A DNA stretch of 64,000 bases from NCBI RefSeq assembly GCF_003627075.1, contig NZ_CP032630.1, positions 1,054,001 through 1,118,000 of the forward strand, given 5' to 3'. This stretch comes from Protaetiibacter intestinalis (GTDB lineage Bacteria > Actinomycetota > Actinomycetes > Actinomycetales > Microbacteriaceae). Shown here in pieces: positions 9,328 through 17,680 of this stretch (positions are counted from its first letter, which is position 1; each line of letters starts with the position of its first letter). A program made the translations under genes and the position numbers. The notes beneath the pieces are model-generated. The model was not told the origin of the DNA. It was given only the letters and a program-made list of their open reading frames with translations, and did not search any database.

Positions 9328-10317
9328 ATGCGCGCCGCGAACCCGAGACGAGCCGCCCTGGCGGGGCTGTGCCTCGTGACGCTCGCGCTCGGCGGATGCG
9401 CGCCGCAGGGCGCGGAGTCGACCGAGGTCGAGGGGGTGGCGGGCGCCAGCAACCCCGAGCTCGCGACCTACCCCGACGTTCCCGTCGTCGCCGACATCGA
9501 GTACGGGGCGGCAGACGGGCAGCCGCTGCTGCTCGACGCGTGCCTCCCGCCCGACTTCGACGCGCTCACCGACCCCGCCCGCGCCGCGATCGTCGTCGTG
9601 CACGGCGGCAGCTGGGCCCGCGGCTCGAAGGACGACGTGGCGTGGCGCGCGGTGTGCCAGTGGCTCGCCGCATCCGGCTACCCGGCCTTCGCGCTCGACT
9701 ACCGACTCGCGCCCGAGCACCCGTACCCGGCGGCCATCGACGACGTCGGGGCGGCGGTCGAGTGGCTGCGCGACCCCGAGCAGCTCGCCCGCTTCGGCAT
9801 CGACCCGGACCGCATCGGCGCGTTCGGGGGCTCGGCGGGCGGCAACCTCGTGTCGCTGCTCGGCACCCGCGGCACCGGGTCGCTCGACGTCGGCTCGCGC
9901 GTGGCGGCGGTCGTCGAGCTCTCGGGTCCCATCGACCTCACGGGTGTCGCCGTCACCGACGACTTCGTACCGGTGCAGCTCGCCTACCTCGGCTGCGCCA
10001 CCGAGGACGCCTGCCCGGCCGCCGTCGCGGCATCCGCCGACACCTGGGTGGATGCGAGCGACCCGCCGTTCTTCGTCGCCCACTCGACCGACGAGATGAT
10101 CCCGCTCGGGCAGGCGAAGCTCTTCGTGCGCGCGCTGCGGGATGCCGGGGTCGACACCACCTTCGTCACCGTCACCGGCACCCTGCACTCGATCGCCATG
10201 CTCGACGCCGGCCTCAAGCAGCGCATCCTCGACTTCTACGCCCGCACCCTCGCCCCGAAGGAGCTGCCCGTCGCCCCCGCGACGGATGCGGCGGATGCGG
10301 CGCCGCCCGCGGGTTGA
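9328..10317 (+). CDS. Alpha/beta-hydrolase lipoprotein (HSL/esterase family)
   Basis: 329 residues. An N-terminal signal with lipobox LALGGC predicts a lipid-anchored protein on the outer face of the membrane. The hydrolase fold shows the HGGSWARG oxyanion motif, DYRLAPEHPYPAAIDDV and the nucleophile elbow GGSAGG with Ser169, all typical of the hormone-sensitive-lipase/acetyl-esterase group. The acid is probably in DPPFFVAHSTDE and the His in GTLHS. Probable substrates are short acyl esters; the natural one is unknown. The stop codon lies inside a copy of the GGTTGAG palindrome (10311-10338). The downstream hairpin at 10369-10401 should end transcription. Confidence 0.88.
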   Translation: MRAANPRRAALAGLCLVTLALGGCAPQGAESTEVEGVAGASNPELATYPDVPVVADIEYGAADGQPLLLDACLPPDFDALTDPARAAIVVVHGGSWARGSKDDVAWRAVCQWLAASGYPAFALDYRLAPEHPYPAAIDDVGAAVEWLRDPEQLARFGIDPDRIGAFGGSAGGNLVSLLGTRGTGSLDVGSRVAAVVELSGPIDLTGVAVTDDFVPVQLAYLGCATEDACPAAVAASADTWVDASDPPFFVAHSTDEMIPLGQAKLFVRALRDAGVDTTFVTVTGTLHSIAMLDAGLKQRILDFYARTLAPKELPVAPATDAADAAPPAG

Positions 10318-10338
10318 GCAGCGGGCGGGTCGAAACCC
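10311..10338. repeat. Degenerate GGTTGAG/TCGAAACC palindrome at gene end
   Basis: Starts GGGTTGAGCAGCGGGC and ends GGTCGAAACCC. It belongs to the family at 1538 and 50689 but with a decayed centre, and it provides the stop codon of the esterase gene. Confidence 0.6.
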
Positions 10339-10368
10339 GTGCGGACGTGGACCGGTGGGGCCTCACGG

Positions 10369-10401
10369 ACGACGGGCGCCCCGTCGAGGGGCGTCCGTCG
10401 T
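10369..10401 (+). terminator. Hairpin terminator after the esterase gene
   Basis: 14-base-pair stem (10369-10382 with 10388-10401, one G-T pair) and the loop GTCGA. It is directly followed by another copy of the dispersed palindrome. Confidence 0.7.
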
Positions 10402-10439
10402 GGGTCTCGATACACCGCGCTTCGCGCGGCACTCGACCA
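10402..10439. repeat. Dispersed palindrome, GGGTCTCGATAC/ACTCGACC family
   Basis: Arms around ACCGCGCTTCGCGCGG. It is the same element type as at 50589-50628, with a partial extra copy (CTTCGCGCGGCAC) following at about 10453. Confidence 0.8.
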
Positions 10440-10558
10440 GCGGGGGGAGTGGCGGCTTCGCGCGGCACGCGGGCGGCGGGGGCCGCAGACTGCACCCGGC
10501 TGGCGCGCGGGCGCCAAATAAGTACAATCATTGCAGTTTTCTGATCGAGGGGATCCCG

Positions 10559-11164
10559 ATGACCGACTGCCTCGCCGCCACCGGCGCCTCCGACGCCTGG
10601 ATCGTGGTGAGCGCCATCGCTGCCGGCGCCGTCGCGCTCGGGATCACGCTCGCGCTGCTCGTCCGTCGACGCTCACGGCTCGCCCCGGCGGCGCTGCTCG
10701 GCGTGCTGGTGCTCAGCCTGACGACAGGCGGGATGGCGACCTCCCCCGCGGCCCACGCGGCCGACGAGGGCTGCGCGACCGCGGCACCCACCGCGACCGC
10801 GAGCCCGACGCCCACGGCGACCGCGACCGCTCCCGCGCCCGTCACGATCGCCGGCAGCTGGGAAGGCGCGATCAACCCGCCGGGCGGCTACAACCTCCTC
10901 GTCACGATCACCGACGACGGCACCGTCGCATCCGGGGTGCTCTCCTACCCCGAGCTCCTCTGCGAGGCGGAGTGGACGCAGACGGCGCGCAGCGAGACGA
11001 CGGTCACCTTCAGCGAGACGCTCACGGTTCCCGGCGGCTGCGCCGACGACGGGACCGTCGTGCTGACCCTGCTCGACTCGCCGCTCACGCAGCTCGGCTA
11101 CATCTACACCTACTCCGGTGGGATCACGGCCATAGACCAGGGCACCCTGACGCGCACGACGTGA
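10559..11164 (+). CDS. Hypothetical membrane-anchored or secreted protein
   Basis: 201 residues with a GAGGGGA ribosome-binding site. Two hydrophobic N-terminal segments (AWIVVSAIAAGAVALGITLALLV, and PAALLGVLVLSL ending in an AxA-like PAAHA site) precede a Thr/Pro/Ala linker and a small beta-rich C-terminal domain of about 110 residues with paired Cys. The C-terminal domain resembles lipocalin-like or META-type secreted domains in general pattern only, so no function is assigned. The upstream 35 bases are unusually A/T-rich and contain TACAAT at 10522, a likely -10 box. The gene converges on the RND exporter with 13 bases between stops. Confidence 0.7.
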   Translation: MTDCLAATGASDAWIVVSAIAAGAVALGITLALLVRRRSRLAPAALLGVLVLSLTTGGMATSPAAHAADEGCATAAPTATASPTPTATATAPAPVTIAGSWEGAINPPGGYNLLVTITDDGTVASGVLSYPELLCEAEWTQTARSETTVTFSETLTVPGGCADDGTVVLTLLDSPLTQLGYIYTYSGGITAIDQGTLTRTT

Positions 11165-11177
11165 GCCGCGCGCCCCG

Positions 11178-14100
11178 CTACTCCGCGGAAGCGGAGACCG
11201 CGGCGGCCCGCTTCGCCGTGCGACGCTCGCGCGCACCCTCGACGAGGGAGTAGAGCGACGGCAGCACGACGAGCGTCAGCACGGTGGACGAGATGAGCCC
11301 GCCGATGACGACGATCGCGAGCGGCTGCGAGATGAAGCCGGAGTGGCCGGTGAGCCCCACCGCCATCGGGATGAGCGCGAAGATCGTCGCGAGCGCCGTC
11401 ATGAGGATGGGCCGCAGACGCCGGGAGGCGCCGTGCACGATCGCGTCGACCACCCCCATCCCGCGCTCGCGGTACTGGTTGACGAGGTCGACGAGCACGA
11501 TCGCGTTGGTGACGACGATGCCGATGAGCATGAGCAGGCCGATGATCGAGGCGACGCCCAGCGGGATGCCGGATGCCAGCTGCAGCAGGATCGCGCCGGT
11601 GGCGGCGAACGGCACCGACACGAGTAGCAGCAGCGGCTGCCGGAGGCTGCGGAACGTCGCCACCATCACCGTGTAGACGATGAGGATGGCCGCGAGCAGG
11701 GCGAGGCCGAGCTGGCTGAAGGCGTCCTGCTGGTCGGAGGTGACGCCGCCGACGGTCGCCGTGGCGCCGTCGGGCAGCTCGGTGTCGGCGAGCGCGGCGG
11801 TGACGTCGGAGGACGCCGTGCCGATGTCGGCGGTGGCGGGCGTCACCGAGACGGTCGCCGTGCGCACCCCGCGCTGGGTGGAGATGGATGCGGGCCCGTC
11901 GACCTGCGAGACGGTGGCGAGCGCGCTGAGCGGCTGCGGGCCGGCGAGGGTGGGGAGCACGAAGTCCTCGAGCTCCTGCACGCTCGTGGGTGCCGCGGGG
12001 TTGTCGATGTAGACGGAGAGGGTGTTGCCGTCGATCTCGACGGAGCCGACCGCGGCGGGCAGCATCGCCTCGGCGACGATGCCGCCGACCGCCACCTCGG
12101 AGAGCCCCACGGCGGCCGCCTTCTCACGGTCGACCTTGATCTCGATGTAGGGCTGCGTCTCGGAGAGGTTCGACTCCACCTGCTGGGCGACGTCGAGCCC
12201 GCGCATGGCGTCGACGATGCGGTCGTTCGCCTCCTGCAGGGTGTCGGCGTCGGGGGCGGTGATGTCGATGGCGATGTCGTTCGAGAACCCGCCACCGCCG
12301 GATCCGGAGGAGACGGAGATCTCGCCCACGGCATCCGGGTCGAGTCCGTCGATGACGTCCTGCACGTTCGCGCGCAGCTCGTCCTGGTCGAGGGAGTCGT
12401 CGGTCGTGATGGAGAAGGTGGTCGACCCGCCGCCGCCGAAGATCGCGGCGAGCGCGGAGCTGGAGCCGCCGCTCGAGCCGACCGACACCTGCACCGTCTC
12501 GAGCCCGTCGACGTCGTCGAGCGCCGCCTCGAGCTTCTTCGCGGCGGCGTCCTTCGCGTCGAGGCTCGTGCCGGCGGGCATCGTCTGGCTGATGGTGAGG
12601 GTGTTCTGCCCCGAGCCGCCCACGAAGTTGGTGGGCACGAGGGGTGTGAGCGCGAAGGTGCCGACGAGCACGAGCAGCGCGGCGCCGATCGTGATGGCGG
12701 GGTGCGCGACCGTCCAGCGGATGATCGGCAGGTAGCCCCTCTGCAGGGGCGAGGGGCGCTCGAGCTCGTCGTCCGGATGCGCGGGGTCGGCCTCGGCGGC
12801 GTCGTGCGCGTGGTGGGGCTTCACCTTGAGGAACCAGTAGGCGAGCACGGGCACGATCGTGAGCGCGACGAAGAGCGAGGCGAGCAGGGCGATCGTCACG
12901 GTGAGGGCGAACGGCCGGAACAGCTCGCCCGTGATGTCGCCGACGAGCGCGATCGGCAGGAACACGGCGACGGTCGTGACGGTGGAGGCGGTGATCGCGG
13001 TCGCGACCTCCTTCACGGCGGCGAGGATCGCCTCCTTCTTCTGCTCGCCGAGGCCCAGGTGCCGCTTGATGTTCTCGATGACGACGATCGAGTCGTCGAC
13101 GACACGGCCGATGGCGATCGTGAGAGCGCCGAGGGTGAGCACGTTGAGCGAGTAGCCGGTGGCGAGCATCGCGACGAAGGTGATGAGCACCGAGACGGGG
13201 ATGGAGATCGCGGCGACGAGGGTGGAGCGGATCGACAGCAGGAAGATGAAGATCACGACGACCGCGAAGCCGAGGCCGAGCAGACCCTCGGTGGCGAGCG
13301 AGTTGATGGAGCGCTCGATGAAGGGCGCCTGGTCGAACACGACCGTGAAGCCGGTGTCGCCTCCGAGCTGCGCGGCGAGCTCGTCGAGCTGGGCGTTCAC
13401 GGCGCGCGAGACCTCGACCGTGTTGCCGGCGGGCGTCTTGGTGATGGCGATGGTGAGCGAGGGTTCGCCGTTGACGCGCGAGATGCCGGTGATCGGGTTG
13501 TCGACGATCGCGACGTCGGCCACGTCGCCGATCGTGGCGGGGGTGGCGCCGCCGAGCAGCGGCAGTGCGGCGAGGGTGTCGGTGGAGTCGAGCTTGACGC
13601 CCGCCTGCACCGTGAGCGTCTGGTCGCCGTCGTCGACGGTGCCCGCGGCGATGAGGATGCCGTTCGCCGTGAGCGCGTCGCGCACCGCCTGGGTGCTGAG
13701 CCCGTGCGCGGCGAGCTCCGCGGCATCCGGGGTGATGGTGATGCGCTGACCGGTGGCGCCGTAGACGGTCGCGGCGCTCACGCCGTCGAGCTGCTCGATC
13801 GCGGGCACCGTGAGGGTCTCGAGGCGTGAGGCGAGGTCGGCGGTGTCGAGGTCGCTCGTGACGGCGAGCTGCACGACGGGGAAGTCGCCGATCGAGAAGG
13901 TGACGACCTGCGGGTCGACGCCGTCGGGCAGCTGCGACTGGATGCGGCCGACCGCGAGCTCGACCTTCTGCTCGGCGCGGGTCAGGTCGGTGCCGTAGGC
14001 GAAGCTCGCCTGGACGGTGGAGACACCGGCCGAGCTGGTGGCGGAGGTGGAGTCGAGGCCCTCGACGCCCTGGATGGCGGACTCGATGGGCGTGGAGACG

Positions 14101-14288
14101 TCGTTCTCGACGACCGTGGGGCTCGCGCCCGGGTAGGTGGTGACGATCGTCACGTTCGGCAGCGTGAGCGAGGGGAACAGCTCGAGCTTGAGGGCCGTGA
14201 GCGCGTAGCCGCCGAACAGGGCGACGACGATCGTGAGCAGGGCGATGAGTGCGCGGTTGCGCAGGCTGAACACGGAGAGCAGTGACAC
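11178..14288 (-). CDS. RND-family efflux transporter permease
   Basis: 1036 residues, a full-length HAE/RND pump. The first membrane helix (ALIALLTIVVALFGGYAL) is followed by the porter domain opening (LTLPNVTIVTTYPGASPTVVENDVSTPIE), the proton-relay motif GRVVDDSIVVIENIKRH in the fourth helix, a second porter domain and the C-terminal helix bundle ending near GFISQPLAIVVIGGLISSTVLTLVVLPSLY. The start is a GTG with a GGGGGA sequence just before it. There is no adjacent membrane-fusion or outer-membrane partner, as expected for a monoderm, so it probably acts alone in the membrane. Substrate unknown; drugs or lipids are typical. Confidence 0.92.
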   Translation of the reverse strand: MSLLSVFSLRNRALIALLTIVVALFGGYALTALKLELFPSLTLPNVTIVTTYPGASPTVVENDVSTPIESAIQGVEGLDSTSATSSAGVSTVQASFAYGTDLTRAEQKVELAVGRIQSQLPDGVDPQVVTFSIGDFPVVQLAVTSDLDTADLASRLETLTVPAIEQLDGVSAATVYGATGQRITITPDAAELAAHGLSTQAVRDALTANGILIAAGTVDDGDQTLTVQAGVKLDSTDTLAALPLLGGATPATIGDVADVAIVDNPITGISRVNGEPSLTIAITKTPAGNTVEVSRAVNAQLDELAAQLGGDTGFTVVFDQAPFIERSINSLATEGLLGLGFAVVVIFIFLLSIRSTLVAAISIPVSVLITFVAMLATGYSLNVLTLGALTIAIGRVVDDSIVVIENIKRHLGLGEQKKEAILAAVKEVATAITASTVTTVAVFLPIALVGDITGELFRPFALTVTIALLASLFVALTIVPVLAYWFLKVKPHHAHDAAEADPAHPDDELERPSPLQRGYLPIIRWTVAHPAITIGAALLVLVGTFALTPLVPTNFVGGSGQNTLTISQTMPAGTSLDAKDAAAKKLEAALDDVDGLETVQVSVGSSGGSSSALAAIFGGGGSTTFSITTDDSLDQDELRANVQDVIDGLDPDAVGEISVSSGSGGGGFSNDIAIDITAPDADTLQEANDRIVDAMRGLDVAQQVESNLSETQPYIEIKVDREKAAAVGLSEVAVGGIVAEAMLPAAVGSVEIDGNTLSVYIDNPAAPTSVQELEDFVLPTLAGPQPLSALATVSQVDGPASISTQRGVRTATVSVTPATADIGTASSDVTAALADTELPDGATATVGGVTSDQQDAFSQLGLALLAAILIVYTVMVATFRSLRQPLLLLVSVPFAATGAILLQLASGIPLGVASIIGLLMLIGIVVTNAIVLVDLVNQYRERGMGVVDAIVHGASRRLRPILMTALATIFALIPMAVGLTGHSGFISQPLAIVVIGGLISSTVLTLVVLPSLYSLVEGARERRTAKRAAAVSASAE

Positions 14289-14415
14289 GGTTCCCCCGGA
14301 TTGCTGTGGATGCCGCTCGCGCGGCGGGAGGCGCGCACGCCGCTGTGCACTCGCCTCAGTATCCCAGCCGCGTCGCGCCCCTACCTTCCAATCCCCTGAA
14401 CCCCCGCCCCCGGCG

Positions 14416-14474
14416 CTGATTGGTCGGTTTCTGGCCCCAAACCGCAGGTTTGGGGCCAGAAACCGACCGGTCAG
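14416..14474. repeat. Long hairpin repeat, GGTCGGTTTCTGGCCCC family, copy 1
   Basis: A 28-base stem (two mismatches) around the loop GCA, between the RND gene and the MocR gene. A second copy with the same outer stem but a different inner sequence lies at 38513-38571. It may also act as a terminator for the MocR gene. Confidence 0.9.
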
Positions 14475-14484
14475 CGACGACGGG

Positions 14485-15897
14485 TCAGACGACGTGGGCG
14501 AGGTCGGCCTCGGGAAGGCGCGCACCGTGGCGGGTGACGGTCGCCCAGGCTGCGGCGAGGGCGTCGACGCCGCGGTCCAGCTGGTCGGCCGGCATGCCGA
14601 AGGGGATGCGCAGGAAGCGCTCGAAGACGCCGTCGAGTCCGAAGCGCGGGCCCGCGCCGATCACGAGCCCCTCGTTGCGGGCCGCGAGCGCGAGCTGCGA
14701 GCTCACGGGCGCGCCGATGTTCACCCACGCGACGATCCCGCCCTCGACGTGCGGCATCCGCCACTGGGGCAGCTGCGCGCGGATGCGCTTGGCGAGGTGA
14801 TCGCGGCCCTGGCGCAGGTAGGCGCGGCGCCCGGCGAGGATCTGCTCGTAGTCGGGCACCAGCTCGGCGACGACGAGCTGCTCGAGGATCGGGGTGCCGA
14901 GGTCGCTCGCGAAGCGCGTGCGCGCCATCCGCTGGATGAGCTCGCGCTCGGCGCGCACCCACCCGATGCGCAGGCCGCCCCAGATCGACTTGCCGACGGA
15001 TCCGATGATGACGACGTTGCGGGTGACCGGGAACGGGGCGACGCGCGTCTGACCGTCGAGGCCGAGGCCGGTCATCGTCTCGTCGACGATCACCGTGGTG
15101 CCCTCGCGCTCGGCGAGGGCGAGCACGCGCTGGCGGGTGGCGTCGTCCATGGTGCGGCCGGTGGGGTTGTGGAACTCCGGCATGAGGTAGGCGAGCGTGG
15201 GGCTCGTGCGCTGGAAGGCCTGCTCGAGGCCGGCCTCGTCCCAGCCCTCGTCGGTCGTGACGGCGACGGGCACGAGCCGCGCGCCCGCGGCCTTGAGCGC
15301 CGCGAAGGCGTGCGGGTAGCCGGGCGACTCGACGACCGCGCGATCGCCGCGCGAGAGCAGGGTGCGGGCGACGAGGTGGATGGCGGACTGCGCGCCGACC
15401 GTGATCATGAGCTGCTCGGGGTCGGTCGGCAGCCCGCGCTCCGTGTAGCGGTCGGCGATCGCGCGGCGCAGCACGAGCAGGCCGAAGGGGTCGAAGCCGC
15501 TGTCGCCGAGGAAGCTCGGCAGCCGCTCGACGGCGGCCTGGGCGGCCTGGGCGACGGCGGGAAGCGAGGGCAGCGACGCCTTCGAGAAGTCGAGCGGCGC
15601 ATCCACGAGCAGGTCGTCGGCGGTGCCGTCCTGCGGCAGGCGCGCGGTGCTGCCGGAGCCGCGGACGCTCGCGAGGTAGCCGGTGTCGCGCAGCTCGGCG
15701 TAGGCGGCCGACACGGTGGTGCGGCTGAGGCCGAGGTGCGCCGCGAGCTCGCGTTCGGCGGGCAGGCGGGTGCCGAGCGGGATGCGGCCGTCGAGGATGA
15801 GCAGGCGGATGCGGTCCGCGAGCGCCAGGTAGGCGGGACCGCTTCCGCGCCAATCGACCATGAGCAATGCCAATGCGCGCGCCGAGAGGGTGTTCAT
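14485..15897 (-). CDS. MocR-type regulator (GntR winged helix plus aminotransferase-like domain)
   Basis: 470 residues. The N-terminal GntR-type winged helix (about 20-85, with LPAERELAAHLGLSRTTVSAAYAELRDTGYL) is joined to a fold-type I aminotransferase-like domain carrying the PLP lysine in SVGKSIWGGLRIGW. Proteins of this class sense PLP or an amino compound. It is divergent from a YczE-type membrane protein gene, a known association of the MocR family, so that gene is its probable target. A -10 box TACACT six bases before the ATG and a TTGAAC -35 box predict a leaderless transcript. Confidence 0.92.
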   Translation of the reverse strand: MNTLSARALALLMVDWRGSGPAYLALADRIRLLILDGRIPLGTRLPAERELAAHLGLSRTTVSAAYAELRDTGYLASVRGSGSTARLPQDGTADDLLVDAPLDFSKASLPSLPAVAQAAQAAVERLPSFLGDSGFDPFGLLVLRRAIADRYTERGLPTDPEQLMITVGAQSAIHLVARTLLSRGDRAVVESPGYPHAFAALKAAGARLVPVAVTTDEGWDEAGLEQAFQRTSPTLAYLMPEFHNPTGRTMDDATRQRVLALAEREGTTVIVDETMTGLGLDGQTRVAPFPVTRNVVIIGSVGKSIWGGLRIGWVRAERELIQRMARTRFASDLGTPILEQLVVAELVPDYEQILAGRRAYLRQGRDHLAKRIRAQLPQWRMPHVEGGIVAWVNIGAPVSSQLALAARNEGLVIGAGPRFGLDGVFERFLRIPFGMPADQLDRGVDALAAAWATVTRHGARLPEADLAHVV

Positions 15898-15903
15898 GCG
15901 GCC

Positions 15904-15939
15904 AGTGTAGCCGGATTGGACTCTTGTTCAAGGGCCAAT
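15904..15939. promoter_or_regulatory. MocR-yczE divergent control region
   Basis: On the minus strand, TTGAAC (15931-15926) and TACACT (15909-15904), 16 bases apart, form a promoter ending six bases before the MocR ATG. An inverted repeat ATTGG (15915)...CCAAT (15939) overlaps it and is a candidate MocR operator. Confidence 0.6.
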
Positions 15940-15959
15940 TGTGAGGTGGACTGCTCACC

Positions 15960-16604
15960 GTGACCCCGCAACTCATCTGGACTCGCCGCATCGGGCAACT
16001 GCTCGTCGGCCTGTTCCTGTACGGCATCGCCATCGCCATGATGGTGCGCGCCGGCATCGGCGTGGGTCCGTGGGACGTGCTGACCCAGGGCCTCGTCGCC
16101 CAGACCGGCATCTCGTTCGGCGTCATCGTCGTCGCGGTCGGCGCGGTCGTGCTGCTGCTGTGGATCCCCATCCGTCAGAGGCCGGGCGTCGGCACGGTGC
16201 TCAACATCCTGCTCATCGGCCCCGCGGCCGATCTCGGCCTCGCCTGGATCCCGCAGCAGCACGAGTGGTGGACGCAGGGCCTGCTGTTCGCGGCCGGCCT
16301 CGCGCTGCTCGCCGTCGCCACCGGCCTCTACGTGGGCGCCCGCCTCGGCCCGGGCCCGCGCGACGGCCTCATGACCGGCATCCACGCCCGCTGGGGCTGG
16401 CCGATCTGGGCGGTGCGCACCGGCATCGAGGTGACCGTGCTCGTCGTCGGCTGGCTGCTCGGCGGCCAGGTCGGCATCGGCACCGTCGCGTTCGCGCTGC
16501 TCATCGGCCCGATGGTCGGCGTGACGCTCCCCTTCTTCCGGGTTCCGGAGGCGGCACCCGCTGCCGCCGCACCCACCGCATCCGGGGAGGAGGTGACCGC
16601 ATGA
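15960..16604 (+). CDS. YczE/YyaS/YitT-type membrane protein
   Basis: 214 residues with about five hydrophobic segments. The family signature is in GIAIAMMVRAGIGVGPWDVLTQGL and YVGARLGPGPRDGLMTG. Start GTG with GAGGTGG ten bases upstream. Proteins of this family are often encoded beside MocR regulators and are thought to carry small molecules linked to PLP or amino-acid metabolism, though the transported compound is not settled. The C-terminal Ala/Pro tail overlaps the start of a 38-residue open frame (ATGA). Confidence 0.88.
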   Translation: MTPQLIWTRRIGQLLVGLFLYGIAIAMMVRAGIGVGPWDVLTQGLVAQTGISFGVIVVAVGAVVLLLWIPIRQRPGVGTVLNILLIGPAADLGLAWIPQQHEWWTQGLLFAAGLALLAVATGLYVGARLGPGPRDGLMTGIHARWGWPIWAVRTGIEVTVLVVGWLLGGQVGIGTVAFALLIGPMVGVTLPFFRVPEAAPAAAAPTASGEEVTA

Positions 16605-16717
16605 TCGTGCTGCTCTCGCTCGGGGCGTTGTCGCTCTGGGCCATCATCGCCACCGCCGTGATCACCGCCAACGACGGCTACCGCCAGCTGCCCGTCGACC
16701 GGGCGCTGCTGCCGTAG
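16601..16717 (+). CDS. Small single-pass membrane protein (38 residues)
   Basis: A short open frame that starts inside the yczE stop (ATGA overlap) and has a very strong GGAGGAGGTGA ribosome-binding site at the right distance. It encodes one hydrophobic helix (MIVLLSLGALSLWAIIATAV) and a short polar tail NDGYRQLPVDRALLP. A terminator hairpin follows 18 bases after its stop. I do not recognise it. The coupling suggests it is a subunit or partner of the YczE-type protein. Confidence 0.65.
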   Translation: MIVLLSLGALSLWAIIATAVITANDGYRQLPVDRALLP

Positions 16718-16734
16718 GCGGCATCCGAGATCCG

Positions 16735-16771
16735 CGAAGCCCCCGGAGAAGTCAGGTCTCCGGGGGCTTCG
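16735..16771. terminator. Bidirectional hairpin terminator
   Basis: A 15-base-pair perfect stem (16735-16749 with 16757-16771) and a seven-base loop between the convergent yczE operon and the MerR gene. No T-tract. Confidence 0.8.
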
Positions 16772-16777
16772 TCATGC

Positions 16778-17521
16778 TCAGAGCCGCGCCCGGGCATAGG
16801 CGCTGAGCGCATCGCGCACGAACGTCGCGCCCGCGGCGCCGCCGTAGTGGGCGGCGAAGCGCGGGTCGGCGACGTACATGTCGCCGAGCCCCGTGACGTA
16901 CTCCTTCAGGGCGCCCGGGGTGCCCGGGATGCCGGCCAGCCACGCGACGTGGCGGCGGGCGAGCTCCTGCGCCGCCGCCGAGTCGGGGGCGACGCCGGAT
17001 GCCGCCGCCGCGATCCAGTCGGCGCTCAGCGCCTCGAGCTGCTGTCGCCACTCGCGCTTCTCGTCGGCGCTCTTCCCGCGCCACCAGGCGTCGGATCGCG
17101 CGTACGCGTCGGCGCCCCAGCGCTCGGTCACCTCGTCCCGGTACTGCGTGTGGTCGAAGCCGTCGAACATCTGCTCTGCCATCGGTTCCTCACCTCCCTC
17201 CAGGGCGTCGATGGTCGCCTCGACGCTCGTCAGCTGCCGCGCGAGGCGCTCCCGTTCCTGCTCGAGCCACGCGCGGTGGGCGCGCAGTGCGTGCACGTCG
17301 CGCGTCTCGCCGGCGAGCACCTCGGCGATCGCCGGCAGCCCGAGCCCGAGTTCGCGCAACAGCAGCACGCGCTGCAGGCGCACGAGGGCGTCGGCGTCGT
17401 AGCGGCGGATGCCGCCCGCGCCGACGCTGCTCGGGGCGACGAGCCCGAGCTGGTCGTAGTGCCGCAGGGTGCGGCTCGTGACGCCCGCGAGCCGGGCGAC
17501 CTCCTGGATCGTGTGCTCCAT
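16778..17521 (-). CDS. MerR-family regulator with TipAS-type effector domain
   Basis: 247 residues. The MerR DNA-binding domain is at residues 1-75 (IQEVARLAGVTSRTLRHYDQLGLVAPS and GIRRYDADALVRLQRVLLLRELG), followed by a dimerisation helix (LEQERERLARQLTSVEATIDAL) and a TipAS-like C-terminal domain from about residue 120 (FDGFDHTQYRDEVTERWG ... AYARSDAWW ... RHVAWL ... YVADPRFAAHYGG). TipA-type domains bind bulky peptide antibiotics such as thiostrepton or albicidin. The GGGAGGAG site fits the ATG at 17521. The palindrome at 17569-17585 is its probable operator. Confidence 0.92.
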   Translation of the reverse strand: MEHTIQEVARLAGVTSRTLRHYDQLGLVAPSSVGAGGIRRYDADALVRLQRVLLLRELGLGLPAIAEVLAGETRDVHALRAHRAWLEQERERLARQLTSVEATIDALEGGEEPMAEQMFDGFDHTQYRDEVTERWGADAYARSDAWWRGKSADEKREWRQQLEALSADWIAAAASGVAPDSAAAQELARRHVAWLAGIPGTPGALKEYVTGLGDMYVADPRFAAHYGGAAGATFVRDALSAYARARL

Positions 17522-17568
17522 GTTCGGCTCCTCCCGCATCCGTCGTGCCGTCGCCTCCGACGCTAGAC

Positions 17569-17585
17569 GTTGACGCAACGTCAAC
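17569..17585. promoter_or_regulatory. Candidate MerR/TipA operator
   Basis: Perfect inverted repeat GTTGACG-CAA-CGTCAAC upstream of the MerR-type gene. A dyad in the promoter is usual for this family. Confidence 0.6.
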
Positions 17586-17627
17586 CGCAACCCCACGGGC
17601 GGCATCCGGCTTGCGCACATCCACAGA

Positions 17628-17668
17628 CACGATATATCGTGAGTTTGACAAGACGCGATGTATCTCGA
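17628..17668. promoter_or_regulatory. Candidate PadR operator for the DUF4097-PadR pair
   Basis: Perfect palindrome CACGATATATCGTG (17628-17641) followed by TTGACA (17645-17650) and an imperfect second copy CGCGATGTATCTCG (about 17655). Such A/T-rich dyads stand out in this GC-rich sequence and lie just before the operon that ends in padR. Confidence 0.6.
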
Positions 17669-17680
17669 CAGGAGCGGATG

